In this document: positions 12,572 to 24,700 of the stretch, piece by piece
Layout of the letters: each line of letters starts with the position of its first letter
Position numbering within the stretch: position 1 is the first letter of the stretch
NCBI RefSeq assembly: GCF_905147045.1
Contig: NC_065906.1
Span: 11,594,001-11,658,000, forward strand
Length of the DNA stretch: 64,000 bases
Source of the DNA: Nymphalis io
Lineage: Eukaryota; Arthropoda; Insecta; Lepidoptera; Nymphalidae
Reading direction: 5' to 3'
The notes under the pieces: generated by a model
Told to the model about the DNA's origin: nothing
Databases searched by the model: none
What the model saw: the letters and a program-made list of their open reading frames with translations, nothing else
Translations under genes and position numbers: made by a program

Positions 12572-12934
12572 TCTACGAGTACATATTATATATAATGTCT
12601 CGTTTGCTATTTAATTCGGACCAGTTGAAGCAACGTCGTAATAAAATAAAATTAATCAGACAATTTAAACGTTTTTAAACTAGGCTTTTTCCATTGAATT
12701 AGAAAGTGATATCGGTGGGTGTTTCGTCTCAATTCTATTTTAATGAGTTCGAAGATATCTAGAACTGCATAAATGGTTTTTTATCTACTCGCCTATCATC
12801 TATCTACTAACTTTAAAGTAAAAAAGAGTTAACTAATTTATTTTCACGCAAAAGCCATCTCAAGTTATTTAAATTGTTAATATGGTTAGATGTTTTGAGG
12901 TGGATGAGGAATGTTTTATAAGATTACATTGGAG

Positions 12935-13010
12935 CAACGTAGTAAAATAATTTCTAAATCTTCTCCTCTACATAGGAGATGAGGCCTTAGCTAAGCAGTG
13001 AGACGTTTAC
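12935..13010 (+). mobile_element. Diverged SINE-B tail fragment
   Basis: The order attggagcaacgtagta, then cttctcctctacataggag, then gaggccttagctaagcagtgagac follows the SINE-B tail with many substitutions. This is an old fragment. Confidence 0.7.
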
Positions 13011-15529
13011 TTTTTTGGTCTTAGATAAATAAGATTCATTTTTATAACTTCCGAAATGGAATTTAAAAAAAGAGACATGCGTTTATCCCGTATTATGTAT
13101 TTATCAGTGATTAGGTTCGCTGGGTAGGAGCTCAGATCAGTTATGACAAGATATCAAATTTCAAACAATATGCTCGCTATCCATTTGAAACTGCATTTAA
13201 TATTAAATATTTGTGTATGAAACAAGTTTTTGTGTCAAATACCACGTAATAACTTACTTTCGATGCTATCAGATAAATGTCAATGGTAACAAGATTTACA
13301 ATATTGCAATTCCATGAGAAATTCTCGTCAGAATCTGCCGTGAAATCTATTGAGTTGTGCTCAGAATGCCCGCAATGCCGCCATCAAAATAGCTCTATAT
13401 AAATCTTAAGTTAAGCTTCGAATAGATATACTTATATCAACGTATTGTTACGTTGGTTCATTATTTTTTAAACATTTAATCAATTTATATAAGACAGGTT
13501 GTCTAAATTCTGATCTGATCAATTAGGATTACTTTATACGTTTGTATTTGTTACATATAATTGTGTATATGATGTAAACTTAGACTTTAACATGAATATC
13601 TGTGTTTTGTAATTCGAGAACAGCTAATCAGTACTACTTCCACAGAGGCTGAGTCATTGTTGAACTTCAACGAACGATTTACGAAACAAAACCCAAAGTC
13701 ATTCTTCTGAAGTTATCTCCCAAAACAATTTGGTAACAGCGATGTCTCGTCGCTCGTCTAAGCACGCCTCATAAGAACTCGTTGAAAACTTGCAGAGTTG
13801 CAGCCAAGTCGAAACACACGAGCGAATGGCTCGCATCGTGATTCAGCGCGTAAACTTTTCCCTCGCAACTCCCAACTCTGTGCGATTTATTACGACCGCG
13901 AGTCTTCGTGAAATGGCTTCATACATGCTTCATTTAAATTACACTGCAATACTTCCATGCTATAATTTCGTGTCTAGTTCAGTTTTAAACGTATTCAGCG
14001 TCCAAACCGCAGTCGAATCGGGCCTGCGACCGCACGTTTACGTAGCAAGCTAATTTGAACTCTACGACGTAACGTAAAAGGCGTGTTTCGGTTAAAGGTT
14101 GAGTACAATAGTTTGTTGAACGTAATAACCTAGGAGCGGCACTAATGCGGCACATCCGCAGGGCGCCGCACGCACACATGCGTCCCACCCGGGGACAAAC
14201 ATGGCGTCCACCAAATTTACCTAATTTATTTTGATGATAGTAAGAAATATGTACATATTTGACTGACAGTGTTCATTATTGTTCATTATAAATTATGCAT
14301 CGCTGCATAAAAGGGTTGAATGGGGACATTCTGTCGAAGTAATGTTTGCTAAACGATGTAGTTACTTTACAAAGCGCTGACGTATTCAAAGAAACATTTC
14401 ACAACCGATTGTTTATTCAGCTACAAAACACAACTCTTTACGACATTTCTACAAAATATTTTAACAACATAACAAATTAAAATTCTTATAATATGTAATA
14501 TTATCTCTCGATTAGTTAGAAAGCTGAGACACCTTCGTAATTACCGACCACAATTACAGAGTCCTCGAGCGTAAACTTTCTGAAGGCACTCGGTATGACG
14601 CAGCGATTTGAATTAAATCATTCTGAAAGTCGTAAAATAGCGCGCTTTGTCAAATAAAGACTTATTCGCCACATCGTTCGCCGCGCTGTATATAAAGCGA
14701 CACTACAATCACAATAGTACGCCGTATCCGTCCATACATCCCCATCCATTACCTCATTACTCTTTACTCTAGATCCCCACCAATCCAGAAGTCGGAACAG
14801 CGTCTACTATGTACAAAAACACGCCCAAGCGACCCCATTTCTTTGTCTTAACAATACACGTCTAAGATTTAGTGCTTAATTGTTACCTCGAGTCAATGCC
14901 GGTAACTAAATAGCCTCATTTAAGCATTTGAAGGCGAGTGGAGCAAGTAGCTATTTACATAAGGTAAGAAATAAAAATACGGCTCTGGAATTTTGATATA
15001 CAGTATGATATAGTTATGGACTATAATCGCGTGAAAATTTTCGTTGTAATGATGTGGTAATGTATACTGTTGTCCGTGCATATGTTGTACTCGTCATGTT
15101 TCGACGGCGCCTGACTCTCTTTGATATTTAAAGACCCGTTTGACATGGAGTATAAAGAAATACTTAGTTTTGGTCTCGGCGGGTATTAACATTACAGACC
15201 TTTAGAAATAAATCAACGTAATAATGATTCTGTATTTAAAACGTATTAATGGAGCTGCTTAGTAATATAAGCAATTTAAATATTATAATCCGAATTTCCA
15301 TAGAAAGTGACAACAAATACGTGATTCATTTATGTATAAAAAACATAAAAAACTTAATTCTCACGTACTTTGACTAAATTAAGGAAATCAGAGACTTAAA
15401 TGGAGATTATGCAAGTTATATTTTCCGATAATTAATTAATTTTATTATACACGCTTACGCGCCTTTACGGTTGCTAGTACGCTTTATGGATGCTGTTCCA
15501 CTATTTCAAGTTGAACAGTCAATAAACTT
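13011..15529. other. Noncoding stretch
   Basis: No recognisable gene. A CpG-richer zone (about 13740-14210) holds overlapping open frames on both strands with no known motif. A TATATAAAGC sequence at about 14690 is TATA-like, but a start site or exon cannot be shown. Confidence 0.5.
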
Positions 15530-15630
15530 CCCCAATAAACGCGGGTCTCACGCAAAAAGATTTATTTAAATCGGTTTCGTCGTTCCGAAGATAAACGCGA
15601 TCAGACATACAAAATAAAAAGAGCTTTTTG
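15530..15630 (+). mobile_element. Lepidopteran interspersed-repeat tail (class uncertain)
   Basis: The phrases aaatcggtttcgtcgttccg, gataaacgcgatcagacata and the following A-rich run match the recurring tail seen in many lepidopteran repeats. Only the tail is recognisable; it could be Helitron-derived. Confidence 0.35.
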
Positions 15631-16170
15631 GGGTTTTATAGCATAAATACAGATATTAAATATTTTGTAATAGTTTTAATGCGACTCGTTTTCTGAGATT
15701 GTTTATACTTTTAATTTGATAGGTACCGTTGTTAATACACATTACACCTCCATAAAAGGTTTTAACACTTATTACAACAGTAGCAATTATCGCCCGGTCA
15801 GTCAATATACTGTGATAAAAAGTAATTTCATGAAAGTAAATATATCATTTACAATGTTCAACTAAAATGTGCACAAATATAATTCACTTTATATAATAAT
15901 AAATTATTTCCAAATACAGTTTATAATAACTATTTAATATAAGGGTTATAAGAGTAATCATAGCAATTAATGACTAATAAAGTTATAATAATATTTTTTA
16001 TCGAATTTTAGATTTAAAAAATTCAATATGAAGGCATAATTATTAAAGCAGTAGATATAGTCAATAACGAGTAAACCAGCTCAATTGAAGAAGTTAGCCT
16101 GAGTCGGGGACGCGGGGACAGTCGCCGGCTAATAATACGCGACCTTGCTCCACTGTGTTAACTATTTCGG
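15631..16170. other. AT-rich stretch leading into a GC-rich patch
   Basis: Featureless AT-rich sequence to about 16085, then an abrupt GC-rich patch (16085-16260) that contains the hairpin at 16171-16229. The sharp composition change makes a functional noncoding element possible. Confidence 0.4.
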
Positions 16171-16229
16171 GGCCACTACTGTCCGGCCATCGGCAAGCAA
16201 TGCGCGTTCAAAGCTGGAATGTAGTGGCC
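16171..16229 (+). ncRNA. Candidate pre-miRNA-like hairpin
   Basis: Bases 16171-16187 pair with 16229-16213. Nine consecutive pairs are followed by two mismatches (16180/16220 and 16181/16219), then six more including one G-U, with a 25-base loop. The stem is the right size for a short pre-miRNA, but the lower stem pairs poorly. The 3' arm contains tggaatgta, identical to the 5' end of miR-1, while the rest differs, so I treat this as coincidence. No expression evidence is possible here; a chance inverted repeat is the main alternative. Confidence 0.25.
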
Positions 16230-17849
16230 GTGCTGTTAGACTAATCACTAACTACGATACCTGAACACTACAATATCATATTTTCTTTTATAAAATCATG
16301 ATTCAAATTTTATACATGTCAGTTTTTTCTAAATAAAAGATTAATTCTAATAAAAATTTTGATTCATTTGGAACCCGTGTCAAGTCATTTATTCATAATG
16401 CCACATAATTTATTCAGTTATAGAAAATAACATCTTACTCGTTATATGTAGGTTTTTTATTTAACGTTAATTTAAATAAATCTATTTTTGATCTCATTCT
16501 GTCACAAGTCCGACTTCACGTTGGAATAAAAATAACCGTTATTAATAATTCACGATTCGAGTTATTCATTTAAAATGCTAATTAATATATTATTTTAATT
16601 AATTTTAGATAACTTTAATATAATCGATTGAATAAATTATAAATGCCGTTTCGCGATTGTATCGCTTCCGTTATATTACTATGCGTGTTTTCTCATTTTC
16701 TCCAAATATGGTTCAACCGATGCGAATATTCATTAGTCTCCATTGTGTATTATCAATCGCTTATAACATCGCGGCCAAATGGGAATGCAAGCAGTTATTG
16801 TATTTACTGCTTCACTAATTAAGACTATAATTAAACGCATTGTGTTTCATGCAAGACCTGTTGACGTTCTAAGACCTACTTTCCTTGAAATGGTATAAAA
16901 CGTCCATACATTACTTTTTCCGATGAGGAGCGGTTATTACAAAAACATTTATTGTTACGGTGACAAACATAGACTCAGTCAGGAGAAACTAAACGGTGTA
17001 GTTGATTACACGTCCAAGGAGAACTCTTTTAGAAATGGTTTAAAGTGCATTGTATCGTTACTGAACTATCTCTTAGTTGACAATTAAAGAAGACGGACTA
17101 ACGTTTGTAGATGCGGCGCCTTTTGTTCATTTTTTTTTGTCATGTCAAAGTTTTTTATAGATTCTTTAGTGCATTCAATACGTGAGGAATCGTATTCTAG
17201 TTTCTGGACGGTGGAAACGAAGATAAACATCTTCGAATATTTGCAGGAACTCTTTCTTTTCGCAACATATAAAGTTTTGTAACAATTGAAGGCTCATCAC
17301 TCAAGCTGTCATATCGAGCAGTCATTAAGCTCAGCGGTCTCGGCTTGTATTTGCTGACTCCCTATTACGATTTCATTACATTTATAGATTGGATGCACGT
17401 CGATGTGTTCGTACTTGAGTGTACTTCACTACTCGCACGAACAGACAGGTAAGGGCGGACCCTTCATCCAATAAACAGAAGTGTTCTATAACAGTAATAT
17501 GATATTTTTCTAAAGTAAACACAGAGATGATCGATCGTCTATTAAAAAGTTACGACGTCTCCACCCTCGTTATATATATAGATGTATTGGATGGCAGAGG
17601 GGTTGGTCAGCTTTTCAGCGAGTGCGGCGCATTTATTGCGTACCGATTTCATTTCAAGGACGTAGCCTTCTGTTATTTGTACGTGATATGTAGATGCCGT
17701 TGTTTCGCTCAGAAGTTGCACTGATACGACTTACGTTTTTTTATTGGCTACTCTATAATACTAAATAATATAAAATTTCTCTATAAATACGTTGCGTGCT
17801 TAAGGCCTCTTCACTTCTGGAGAATTTTATCCCATACAGTCAGGTTTCA
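16230..17849. other. Noncoding stretch
   Basis: AT-rich sequence with no supportable gene or repeat. Short frames such as 17527-17724 have no recognisable motif. Confidence 0.6.
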
Positions 17850-18131
17850 TATAATAATAATAATAATAATAATATCCTGGGACATTTTTCACACACGGCC
17901 ATCTGATCCCAAATTAAGCTTGTACAAAGCTTGTGCTATGGAAACCAGACAACTGATATACTACATATACTACTTTTTTTTTTGTAAATACATACTTATA
18001 TAGATAATTACACCCAGACTCAGGACAAACATACATGTTCATGCACACAAAGTCTGTCCTGGGTGGGAATCGAACCCATAACCTTCGGCGTGAAAGGCAA
18101 GTGTTCTACCAACCACGCCAACCGGCTCGTC
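17850..18131 (-). mobile_element. SINE-C, near full length (tRNA-Glu-like head, ATT tail)
   Basis: Read on the minus strand, the element begins near 18131 with a tRNA-like head: gagccggttggcgtggttgg (A-box region), a CTTTCAC anticodon loop as in tRNA-Glu(UUC), and a perfect B box ggttcgattcc near 18066-18077. A 200-bp body follows, ending in an (ATT)n tract (ataataat on plus, 17850-17874), a simple-repeat tail typical of some SINEs. The anticodon stem is degenerate and the tRNA-like part runs on into the body, so it is a SINE and not a tRNA gene. Only one copy is visible. Confidence 0.85.
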
Positions 18132-19382
18132 AATATCGTCATATCCATTTTTTCCTTTACAAAGCTAAGCTAGAAATTAATTATAAAAAAAACGTTTATT
18201 CTAACATTTACAGACCTTACCTTATCTACTGAACTAACTAAGCTATTACGTTACAAAACAACTGTTTTAAAATTGCTTCGATATTTAATTGCTCGTATGT
18301 AAGTAACTCTTCAAGTTATGATGGTATAAATAAATTGTTGCAAGTTATTTGCACTATAGTTATTATTTCAATTAAAACTATTTCATGTAAAAGTTGCACG
18401 TTTATCGGAAAGTGGTTCTTGTATAATAACAAAACTTTCTCTCTTCAATGATTAATATTACTGTTTATATTGAAACGTGAATGTCAATAAACAAAATTTT
18501 AATTATTTAATGAAGTTTAATTCGATATTTATATAAGTACATGTCAAATAAGTCTTTCCATGTCACGGAAATGCAGTTCGCACTACTGCTAAGTACCTGA
18601 GCTAATTGCTCTAACATACAAACTAACTTAGTTCGTAGGAAATGCAAATACGTAAATACGCATGCATGCGCAACATGGCACGCAACGGGTACCGTTTGCA
18701 AGTCCACACCACTTTTTCTTTCATTCCTTACCTGTCCCATATGAAGTATCAACGTAAACATTTTACATAATTAAACGTACATAATACACATGCTCTGAAA
18801 CCCAAAGAGGGATAATTATAATTTATTAAAATGATTTACCGTTAACAAAGAAAAGCTTATTACAACTTTAAAAAAGATTCAATTATACAATGACAAGAGA
18901 CAACACAAAAATAAAACAAAACATAATATACAAGTTACAGAAAATACACGCCGTCTTAAAGAGTACCCTGCGGCGTTGTGCGAAGGCGCTGTAAAAATAA
19001 CTATAACTATAAAATCATGTGAGACAAGTTATTCAATTTAGATAATTATACATCTTAAGCACTTTCGAAACCCATTCAAACAAACAGGGTAATAAGTTTC
19101 TATTTTCTTTTATATTTTAAAGTCATAATATCGCTGAAACGTGAAAGTACACACACTAATAAATATTATGAGTGAATATAACTTAAGACGGAGACTAGTG
19201 CAAAGAGCACGTGGATATCAACTTAAATCCTTGAGCTATTTTGTGTCTATCTCATGAACATAAATATGATATTACAGCTCACTTCACAAAAAAAAAATAT
19301 ATGTTATATATTCATAAAAGTGTATCATTTTTTATAGACACATTGAGGCCCGTGTACCGTGTTACTTGTCTAACTTTACTTA
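18132..19382. other. AT-rich noncoding stretch
   Basis: No gene or repeat recognised; only short frames of biased composition. Confidence 0.6.
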
Positions 19383-19610
19383 TTTTTTTTTATTCTGTAA
19401 TAGGAAGCCAGACGGGCTAAATGGGCGACCTGATAGTGAGTAATCTCCGCCCCTAGAGATTGGCATGGCAAGATACAGTAGAAACCATTCCTGAAGCTGT
19501 AATTGCGGAGCCAACCACTGATCTAAGATGTGTCTGTAATTTCACTGGCTCACTCAGTCTTCAATCCGGTACATAATAATAATAATACTCTTTTGCGGAA
19601 GGATAATAAT
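19383..19610 (-). mobile_element. SINE-A copy, diverged
   Basis: A T-run (complement of the A tail), then attctgtaataggaagccag and gggcgacctgatagtgag, and finally ctggctcactcag and cttttgcgga follow SINE-A in reverse with many changes. The SINE 5' end is missing. Confidence 0.8.
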
Positions 19611-20176
19611 TGATTGAGTTGGAACTAATTGGATTGAGTTTCAGTTGGATTGAGTTGTTAGACCTCTAGTGTAAGCTTTTCTTGGTCGCCCTACAACTAA
19701 TTTATTTAAATTTCCATTTTAAGTCTATACTAATATGATAAAGAGGTAAGTTTTTTTTTTATGTTTGTTTGTAATGGTTGATCTCAAAAACTACAAAATG
19801 TCTCCAGGAAGCTACGTTCTCAGTGAGTAGTACGGATTATATTTTATTTGCAAAAAAAAAAGTAATTCTTAGTTTGCAATAATGTAACCCAAGTTATCAA
19901 AAATTTTCCTATAAAAGACATTGGCGTGCGCTGCGAAAACTATTGATAACTTAATAATGTATTAGATGTTTTTTGTGCTCATCATTACCCACAAAAAATT
20001 GCGAGGCTATATATCTATCTAATACAGTGTTTTATTGACAGAATTGTGAATTTATAACACGGGTAGAATCAAAGATGATGGCAGTCGTATCATGATATTA
20101 ATCCTTATGGAACACAATTGTTTCATAATTAAGTTTATGTACATGTAAATTTCGAATTGGACTTTTCGTTTAGAAG

Positions 20177-20450
20177 TTTTTTTTTTTTTTTTTTATAGAA
20201 TAGGAAGGTGGACGAGCATATGGGCCACCTGATGGTAAGTGGTCACCAAACGCTCTTAGACATTGGCATTGTAAGAAATGTCAACCATCGCTTATAGCCA
20301 ATGCGCCACCAACCTTGGGAACTAAGATTTTATGTCCCTTGTGCCTGTAATTACACTGGCTCACTCACCCTTCAAACCGGAACACAACAATATCAAGTAT
20401 TGCTGTTTTGCGGTAGAATATCTGATGAGTGCCAAAGCCCTACCACCAGT
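20177..20450 (-). mobile_element. SINE-A copy with 28-bp internal deletion
   Basis: A T-run of about 18 (complement of the A tail) is followed by the standard body and ends with ccaccagt. Relative to the 54.1-kb and 63.1-kb copies it lacks about 28 bp near the 5' end (the ggtggtacctacccag to gcttgca segment). Otherwise it is very similar, so it is young. It is inserted in the Helitron remnant. Confidence 0.92.
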
Positions 20451-20891
20451 ATGTTACGACGGATATAAAAACGCTATTAAAAATTAATAAAAATGGCGCG
20501 GTGTGAGCGAACCACGTATGTCGGCATCGAACAGTACTACGCTTAGTGTATTACTTATCTACTCAATTTATTTTTTGTAAATTAGAAACAGTTAAATAGT
20601 ATTTTTCGTTTGTGATTTTAATATTTCTTTTATTATTTATAGCATTAAAACGATCTATAAAAATACAATAAACGCGGTGCCTTTACACTTAATTTAAATT
20701 AATATCTGAGGTGTTATCGCAAAATTAAAATTCTCGCGTAAGAAAAATAAGAAAGTTGAATAAAGTAAATGTGGACCAACAGGAAAAAATAAACATTTGT
20801 CTCTAACTTTTCAAAGAATTAAATGTTTTTAAAAAAATATGGCGAAATAGACAACGCAAGGAATTCGTATATTACTATCACTATTTCTTAT

Positions 20892-20965
20892 AGTGCCAAT
20901 GAATATGGGTGACCGCTTACCATCACATGGTAATAGTCGATTTACTACCTATTCTAAAAAAAAAC
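20892..20965 (+). mobile_element. SINE-A 3' fragment
   Basis: The last roughly 70 bp of SINE-A (gtgaccgcttaccatcacatgg to ctattct plus an A-run of 9), 5'-truncated as LINE-driven insertions often are. It lies directly before the helicase fragment. Confidence 0.75.
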
Positions 20966-20969
20966 AGAG

Positions 20970-21143
20970 ACGGGCCAACTTTTTCAAGAAGTCTGTCTCA
21001 TAATGTGGGACGAATGTAAGATGAGCCACCGCTCACGAATAGAAGCCCTAAACAAAACTCTAAGAGACCTAAGAAGTTCAGACAAAATTATGAGATTGTT
21101 TGCCGGTGACTTTGACGAATACTTCCTGTTTCAAAATAAATGA
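20970..21143 (+). pseudogene. Helitron Pif1-like helicase fragment
   Basis: The frame starting at 20970 reads through a stretch of about 57 codons to a stop at 21141. Near its start it reads QEVCLIMWDECKMSH, which fits the Walker B region of Pif1-type helicases in Helitron transposases (hydrophobic residues, then WDE, then a conserved MSH/MAH). It then continues with an EALNKTLRDLR-type segment and an AGDF motif, the order expected for that domain. After AGDF the sequence diverges and stops. No start codon, Rep domain or other helicase motifs remain nearby, so it is a relic. The family match is from memory of the motif pattern, not a search. Confidence 0.7.
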
Positions 21144-21215
21144 TACCTACCTACGTAATATCTACTAAGATAGATAACTGGTTAACCCAGACAAAGTTGG
21201 GGCGGCCCACTAGCT

Positions 21216-22114
21216 TATATTATAATATATTAGATAATTTTAATTATTTTATATAACCATAATTTAATATTCATATTATAATGATCTATGACTAATCTGT
21301 AATCGCTGTCAACATGACGTCACGACTTCAAATAATAAATAACTATTTTAACATGAAAGTAGCCAAACTTGATCGTACAGTTTACAGTTTACAAGCTTTA
21401 AATATAACTTATCACCGTTACCTAATTCTGTTAATTTCTCAATCTTTTTAAAAACATTTAATTCTTTAAAAAGTAAGCAACAAAAGTTTATTTTTTCGTG
21501 TTGGTTCACAATTACTTTATTCAACTTACTTATTTATTAAACGTCGTCGCCGTCACACAAAACGTACACGAATTACAAGAAAATAAAATATTGTATAGTG
21601 TGACACGTGTCAAAACGTGTTTTGACTATTTTACATGCTTTTATTCAAATTCACCTGTTACTACGTGCAACTGAATTATGAAGCAGTTCCCCCAATCGAT
21701 TAAGCTCAAATCTTGTGCTGATGAGAATACAATTCAAGATTTGTTGCGGTTGAATGCAAACGTTATATATAAAAAGGTAGTTTTCAAAAAGGTTTATTTT
21801 TTTCGTTTTTTACAACAAAACATAGCAGCTGGTAATCTAAAAATAAATCTCACTAATATTATAAAAGTGAAAGCTCGTTTGTCAAACCGTCACGCACAAA
21901 CGGCAAATTTTAATGTTATTAGCATAGAGGTATTTAGCCTTATAACCATTATTTAATAAAGTTCACTCCTAGCGAGAGAGCTTAAGGAAAATGAATATTT
22001 ATCTCGTTACATCACAAAAGTAGAGAGTTGAGTTAGTCTTGACATAGATATAATACGTGGATCCTTACTAGGGCAAGCACCTTCTAAGTTTTCATGTTAT
22101 ATGTGTTATTAATT
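21216..22114. other. AT-rich stretch with a doubtful 92-codon ORF
   Basis: An ATG-initiated frame runs 21678-21956. Its first 33 codons look protein-like and end at a possible splice donor (aaaaaggtag at about 21773). The remainder is rich in K, N, I and F as expected from AT-rich noncoding DNA. No domain recognised. A near-palindrome (gtcaaaac gt gttttgac) lies at about 21609. Confidence 0.3.
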
Positions 22115-22290
22115 CCTATCGTGTTTGGGAGTTAAGGACAACATCGTGAGAAAATCTGCACGTGACCGAAGTTTCTGCTACTTTTATATCCAACAACTCC
22201 CGTTGGAGCAGTGTGATGGAACGTTCTCTAAACCTTCTTTCGAAGAGACGAATTCTTTGTCTGCATCTTGTCAGGGACTTACGGGTTGTT
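22115..22290 (+). mobile_element. Diverged SINE-B fragment
   Basis: The phrases ggacaacatcgtgagaaaatctgc, cccgttggagcagtgtgatgga and ctaaaccttctttcgaag occur in SINE-B order with many substitutions. The head is absent. Confidence 0.75.
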
Positions 22291-22734
22291 ACTAAATAAA
22301 TTTTTTTTAATACTTACAGTATTTTGTTTAGTTTTTGATTCCGTATTTAAATTTATAAGCCACAAGAAACATACAAGCTACAAGTAACATGGCCGCCCTT
22401 TTAGAGGCTGACATTGAAGTCGTAGTTTGTGATATAATTTTACTTATTTATTTACTTTGATATAAGAATCAAATTATTATTTTATTAATAGAACACCAAC
22501 AAAGTATGCACAAAATCTAAGACTAAGAAAACTAGTTATACGATAAAGATGTTAATTGTAGGAGATTACTACATTTGTATTAGTTATATTTGTAATTCTG
22601 CATTATATTGTAGCTACGTAAATCTGTATGAAGTACTAAAATAAATATAATATATGAAGTACCGGGTCTTGTACCCAATGTGCACTTCGAAATTTATCGA
22701 ATTATAGTGATGGGTGATGGGGATGATACCAAGC

Positions 22735-22945
22735 CAAGGTTTGTAACTTATTTTATCAAGTTGCTCTAGTGCTGGTTGATTGAATAAATTTGGCAGATTG
22801 TCGATGTATGCAGAATTCCTTCTGATGTTCTCCTTCGCCGTTATGAGTGGTTAAAAAATAAATAAATTAAATAGTGGTTCTTGGCTGGATTTCAACCTGC
22901 GACTTTCGTATACGATCCACATATTCTGTTAACTGGGACATTCTT
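22735..22945 (-). mobile_element. Very diverged SINE-B copy
   Basis: In reverse orientation the order gctctagtgctggttgattg, ttctgatgttctccttcgccg and ttcttggctggatttcaacctgcgac parallels SINE-B body and head, including a degenerate B box. This is an ancient copy. Confidence 0.55.
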
Positions 22946-23343
22946 GTCATTTATGTTAGTAATAATATTAATGACATGAATTAGTATTTAAATTAGCTCA
23001 CTGGATATTTTACACCTTCGACGCCTGAAAGAATAAAACCATTTTAATAAACTTTGTTATTTAAATGACTAGGTAACGGTTATATAATTTATAGATAATT
23101 CGACGTAGACAAAAGCTATTTACTTTATGAGTTAATTACAAACTGAGTTACTATACATTCGTCCATTTGTCGTGAGTCGGTCTGATTACTCAAGAATTAG
23201 ATTGGATTTGGCAATGTCATTAATCCTAATAAAACGTTTCACTAAGTTATAAATAATATTTTAATAGATAGTGACGTCATAAATAATATTTTTATTAACT
23301 ATCTAATCTATTTTGATCACGAAACTTCCATAATTCCATAATT

Positions 23344-23623
23344 ACTGGTGGTAGGGCTTTGTGCTCGTTATGGTAGGTACCACCCCTCATCAGATATTCT
23401 ACCGCAAAACAGCATTACTTGGTATTGTTGTGTTCCGGTTTGAAGGGTGAGTGAGCCAGTTAATTACAGGCACAAGGGACATAAAATCTTAGGTCCCAAG
23501 GTTGGTGGCGCTTTGGCTATGTAAGCGGTGGTTGACATTTCTTAGAATGCCAATGTCTAAGGGCGTTGGTGACCACTTACCATCAGGTGGTCTATATGTT
23601 CGCCTTCCTAATCTATAAAAAAA
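23344..23623 (+). mobile_element. SINE-A copy, nearly complete
   Basis: Starts at actggtggtagggctttgtg and ends in an A-run after atctat. Several substitutions and small indels relative to the youngest copies. With the minus-strand copy about 330 bp downstream it forms an inverted pair. Confidence 0.9.
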
Positions 23624-23949
23624 TAGCATTTATTAATTAAATAAAAAAAAAATGTCTATTAATTTTTTTTACAAAACTAATTGTCGCTTACGAAATTCAA
23701 AGAATTGTGTGTGTTTGCGCCTTTATCTCTGATGTGTATTTGAACATAATTAGTGTTAATTATAACAATTTCTGAGTATATTTGACGAGTGTTATCCAAA
23801 GCAATTACTTTCCTTATTTGGCAAATATTAACGAATTAAACTTAGTTAAATAATAGATAAATTCGTCAATATTTGCTAAATTCTCCTTTCTAATTTCAAT
23901 TTTTATTCAACTTTTTACATAACCACAATTGATGGTGTAAGTTGCAATT
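23624..23949. other. AT-rich spacer between two SINE-A copies
   Basis: AT-rich; no feature seen. It would be the loop if the flanking inverted SINE-A copies paired in one transcript. Confidence 0.55.
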
Positions 23950-24225
23950 TATTTTTATTACACGTAGGTATTCTGGCAAATGGGCTACCTGATGTTAAAT
24001 GTTCTCCACCGTCCATAGACATTGGCGAGGTAAGGAATATTAACCATTCCTTACATCGCCAATACGCCACCATCCTTGGGAACGACGATTTTATGTCCCT
24101 CGTGCCTGTTGTCACTCGGGGTCACTCACCCTTCAAACCGGAACGCAACAATACTAAGTATTGGTCCTTGACGATAGAATATCTGAGTGGGCGGTCGCTA
24201 CCAGACGGGCTCGTACGAACCATCC
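23950..24225 (-). mobile_element. SINE-A copy, older
   Basis: Reverse-oriented and diverged (gggctacctgatgttaaatg, cacccttcaaaccggaacgc), but complete over most of its length. The open frames on both strands here are by-products of the SINE. Confidence 0.85.
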
Positions 24226-24514
24226 CCGACCATCAAGCAAACTGTAAAACAGCACAGTGTGCACTCCGACAGGTCATCTATCATTAATAAAGTATATAAA
24301 TGCAGGTAACATATAATGTACTTATTTCTGAAGGTCAAAGTGGTGATCAATTAACGAATAAACGGCGGTACACATACACGTTGCGTCGATCGTATGAAAT
24401 CATATTTACGTATCTTTTTTTGTTTTTTCGGTTTTACGTTTCTTTAATTTGAAGTTTGAAATACCTACCCTAGTGTGATTTGAAGTACACGAGAAGGCAA
24501 AACAAAAATGTGAC

Positions 24515-24700
24515 GAGGGTGGATATCACCCACTCAACATTTATTTTACCATGAAACAGCAATACTTACCTTTGTTGTGGTTTGAAGGGGTGATGTGTGA
24601 ATTACAGGCACAGGGACCCAACACCGTAGTTTCCATTGTTCAACATTGACGGTTGTAGAAATATAGGAATGACCTATGTGGTGGTAGCCATATACCATTC
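24515..24700 (+). mobile_element. Diverged SINE-A fragment
   Basis: The phrases atcacccactcaac, cagcaatactta, gtggtttgaagg and gaattacaggcacagggac occur in SINE-A order with gaps. The 3' part (24671-24700) is barely recognisable. Confidence 0.65.

Larger units (their letters stand above)
19724..21215 (+). mobile_element. Decayed Helitron with nested SINEs
   Basis: The 5' end tctatactaatatgataaag starts with TC and matches the usual start of lepidopteran Helitron-type repeats. The 3' end near 21185-21215 (gttaacccagacaaagttgggg, then cggcccactag) matches the usual ending with a CTAG terminus. A helicase fragment (20970-21143) sits just before the 3' end, and two SINE-A pieces interrupt the element. 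The ends and the helicase motif are seen; that all belong to one element is inference. Confidence 0.5.

Noticed and set aside
16213..16222. miR-1-like seed tggaatgta
   Set aside because: Only the first nine bases match miR-1; the rest and the precursor are different.
18048..18131. tRNA gene (Glu-like) on the minus strand
   Set aside because: It has A and B boxes and a CTTTCAC loop, but the anticodon stem is degenerate, the acceptor stem does not close, and it continues into a SINE body with an ATT tail.
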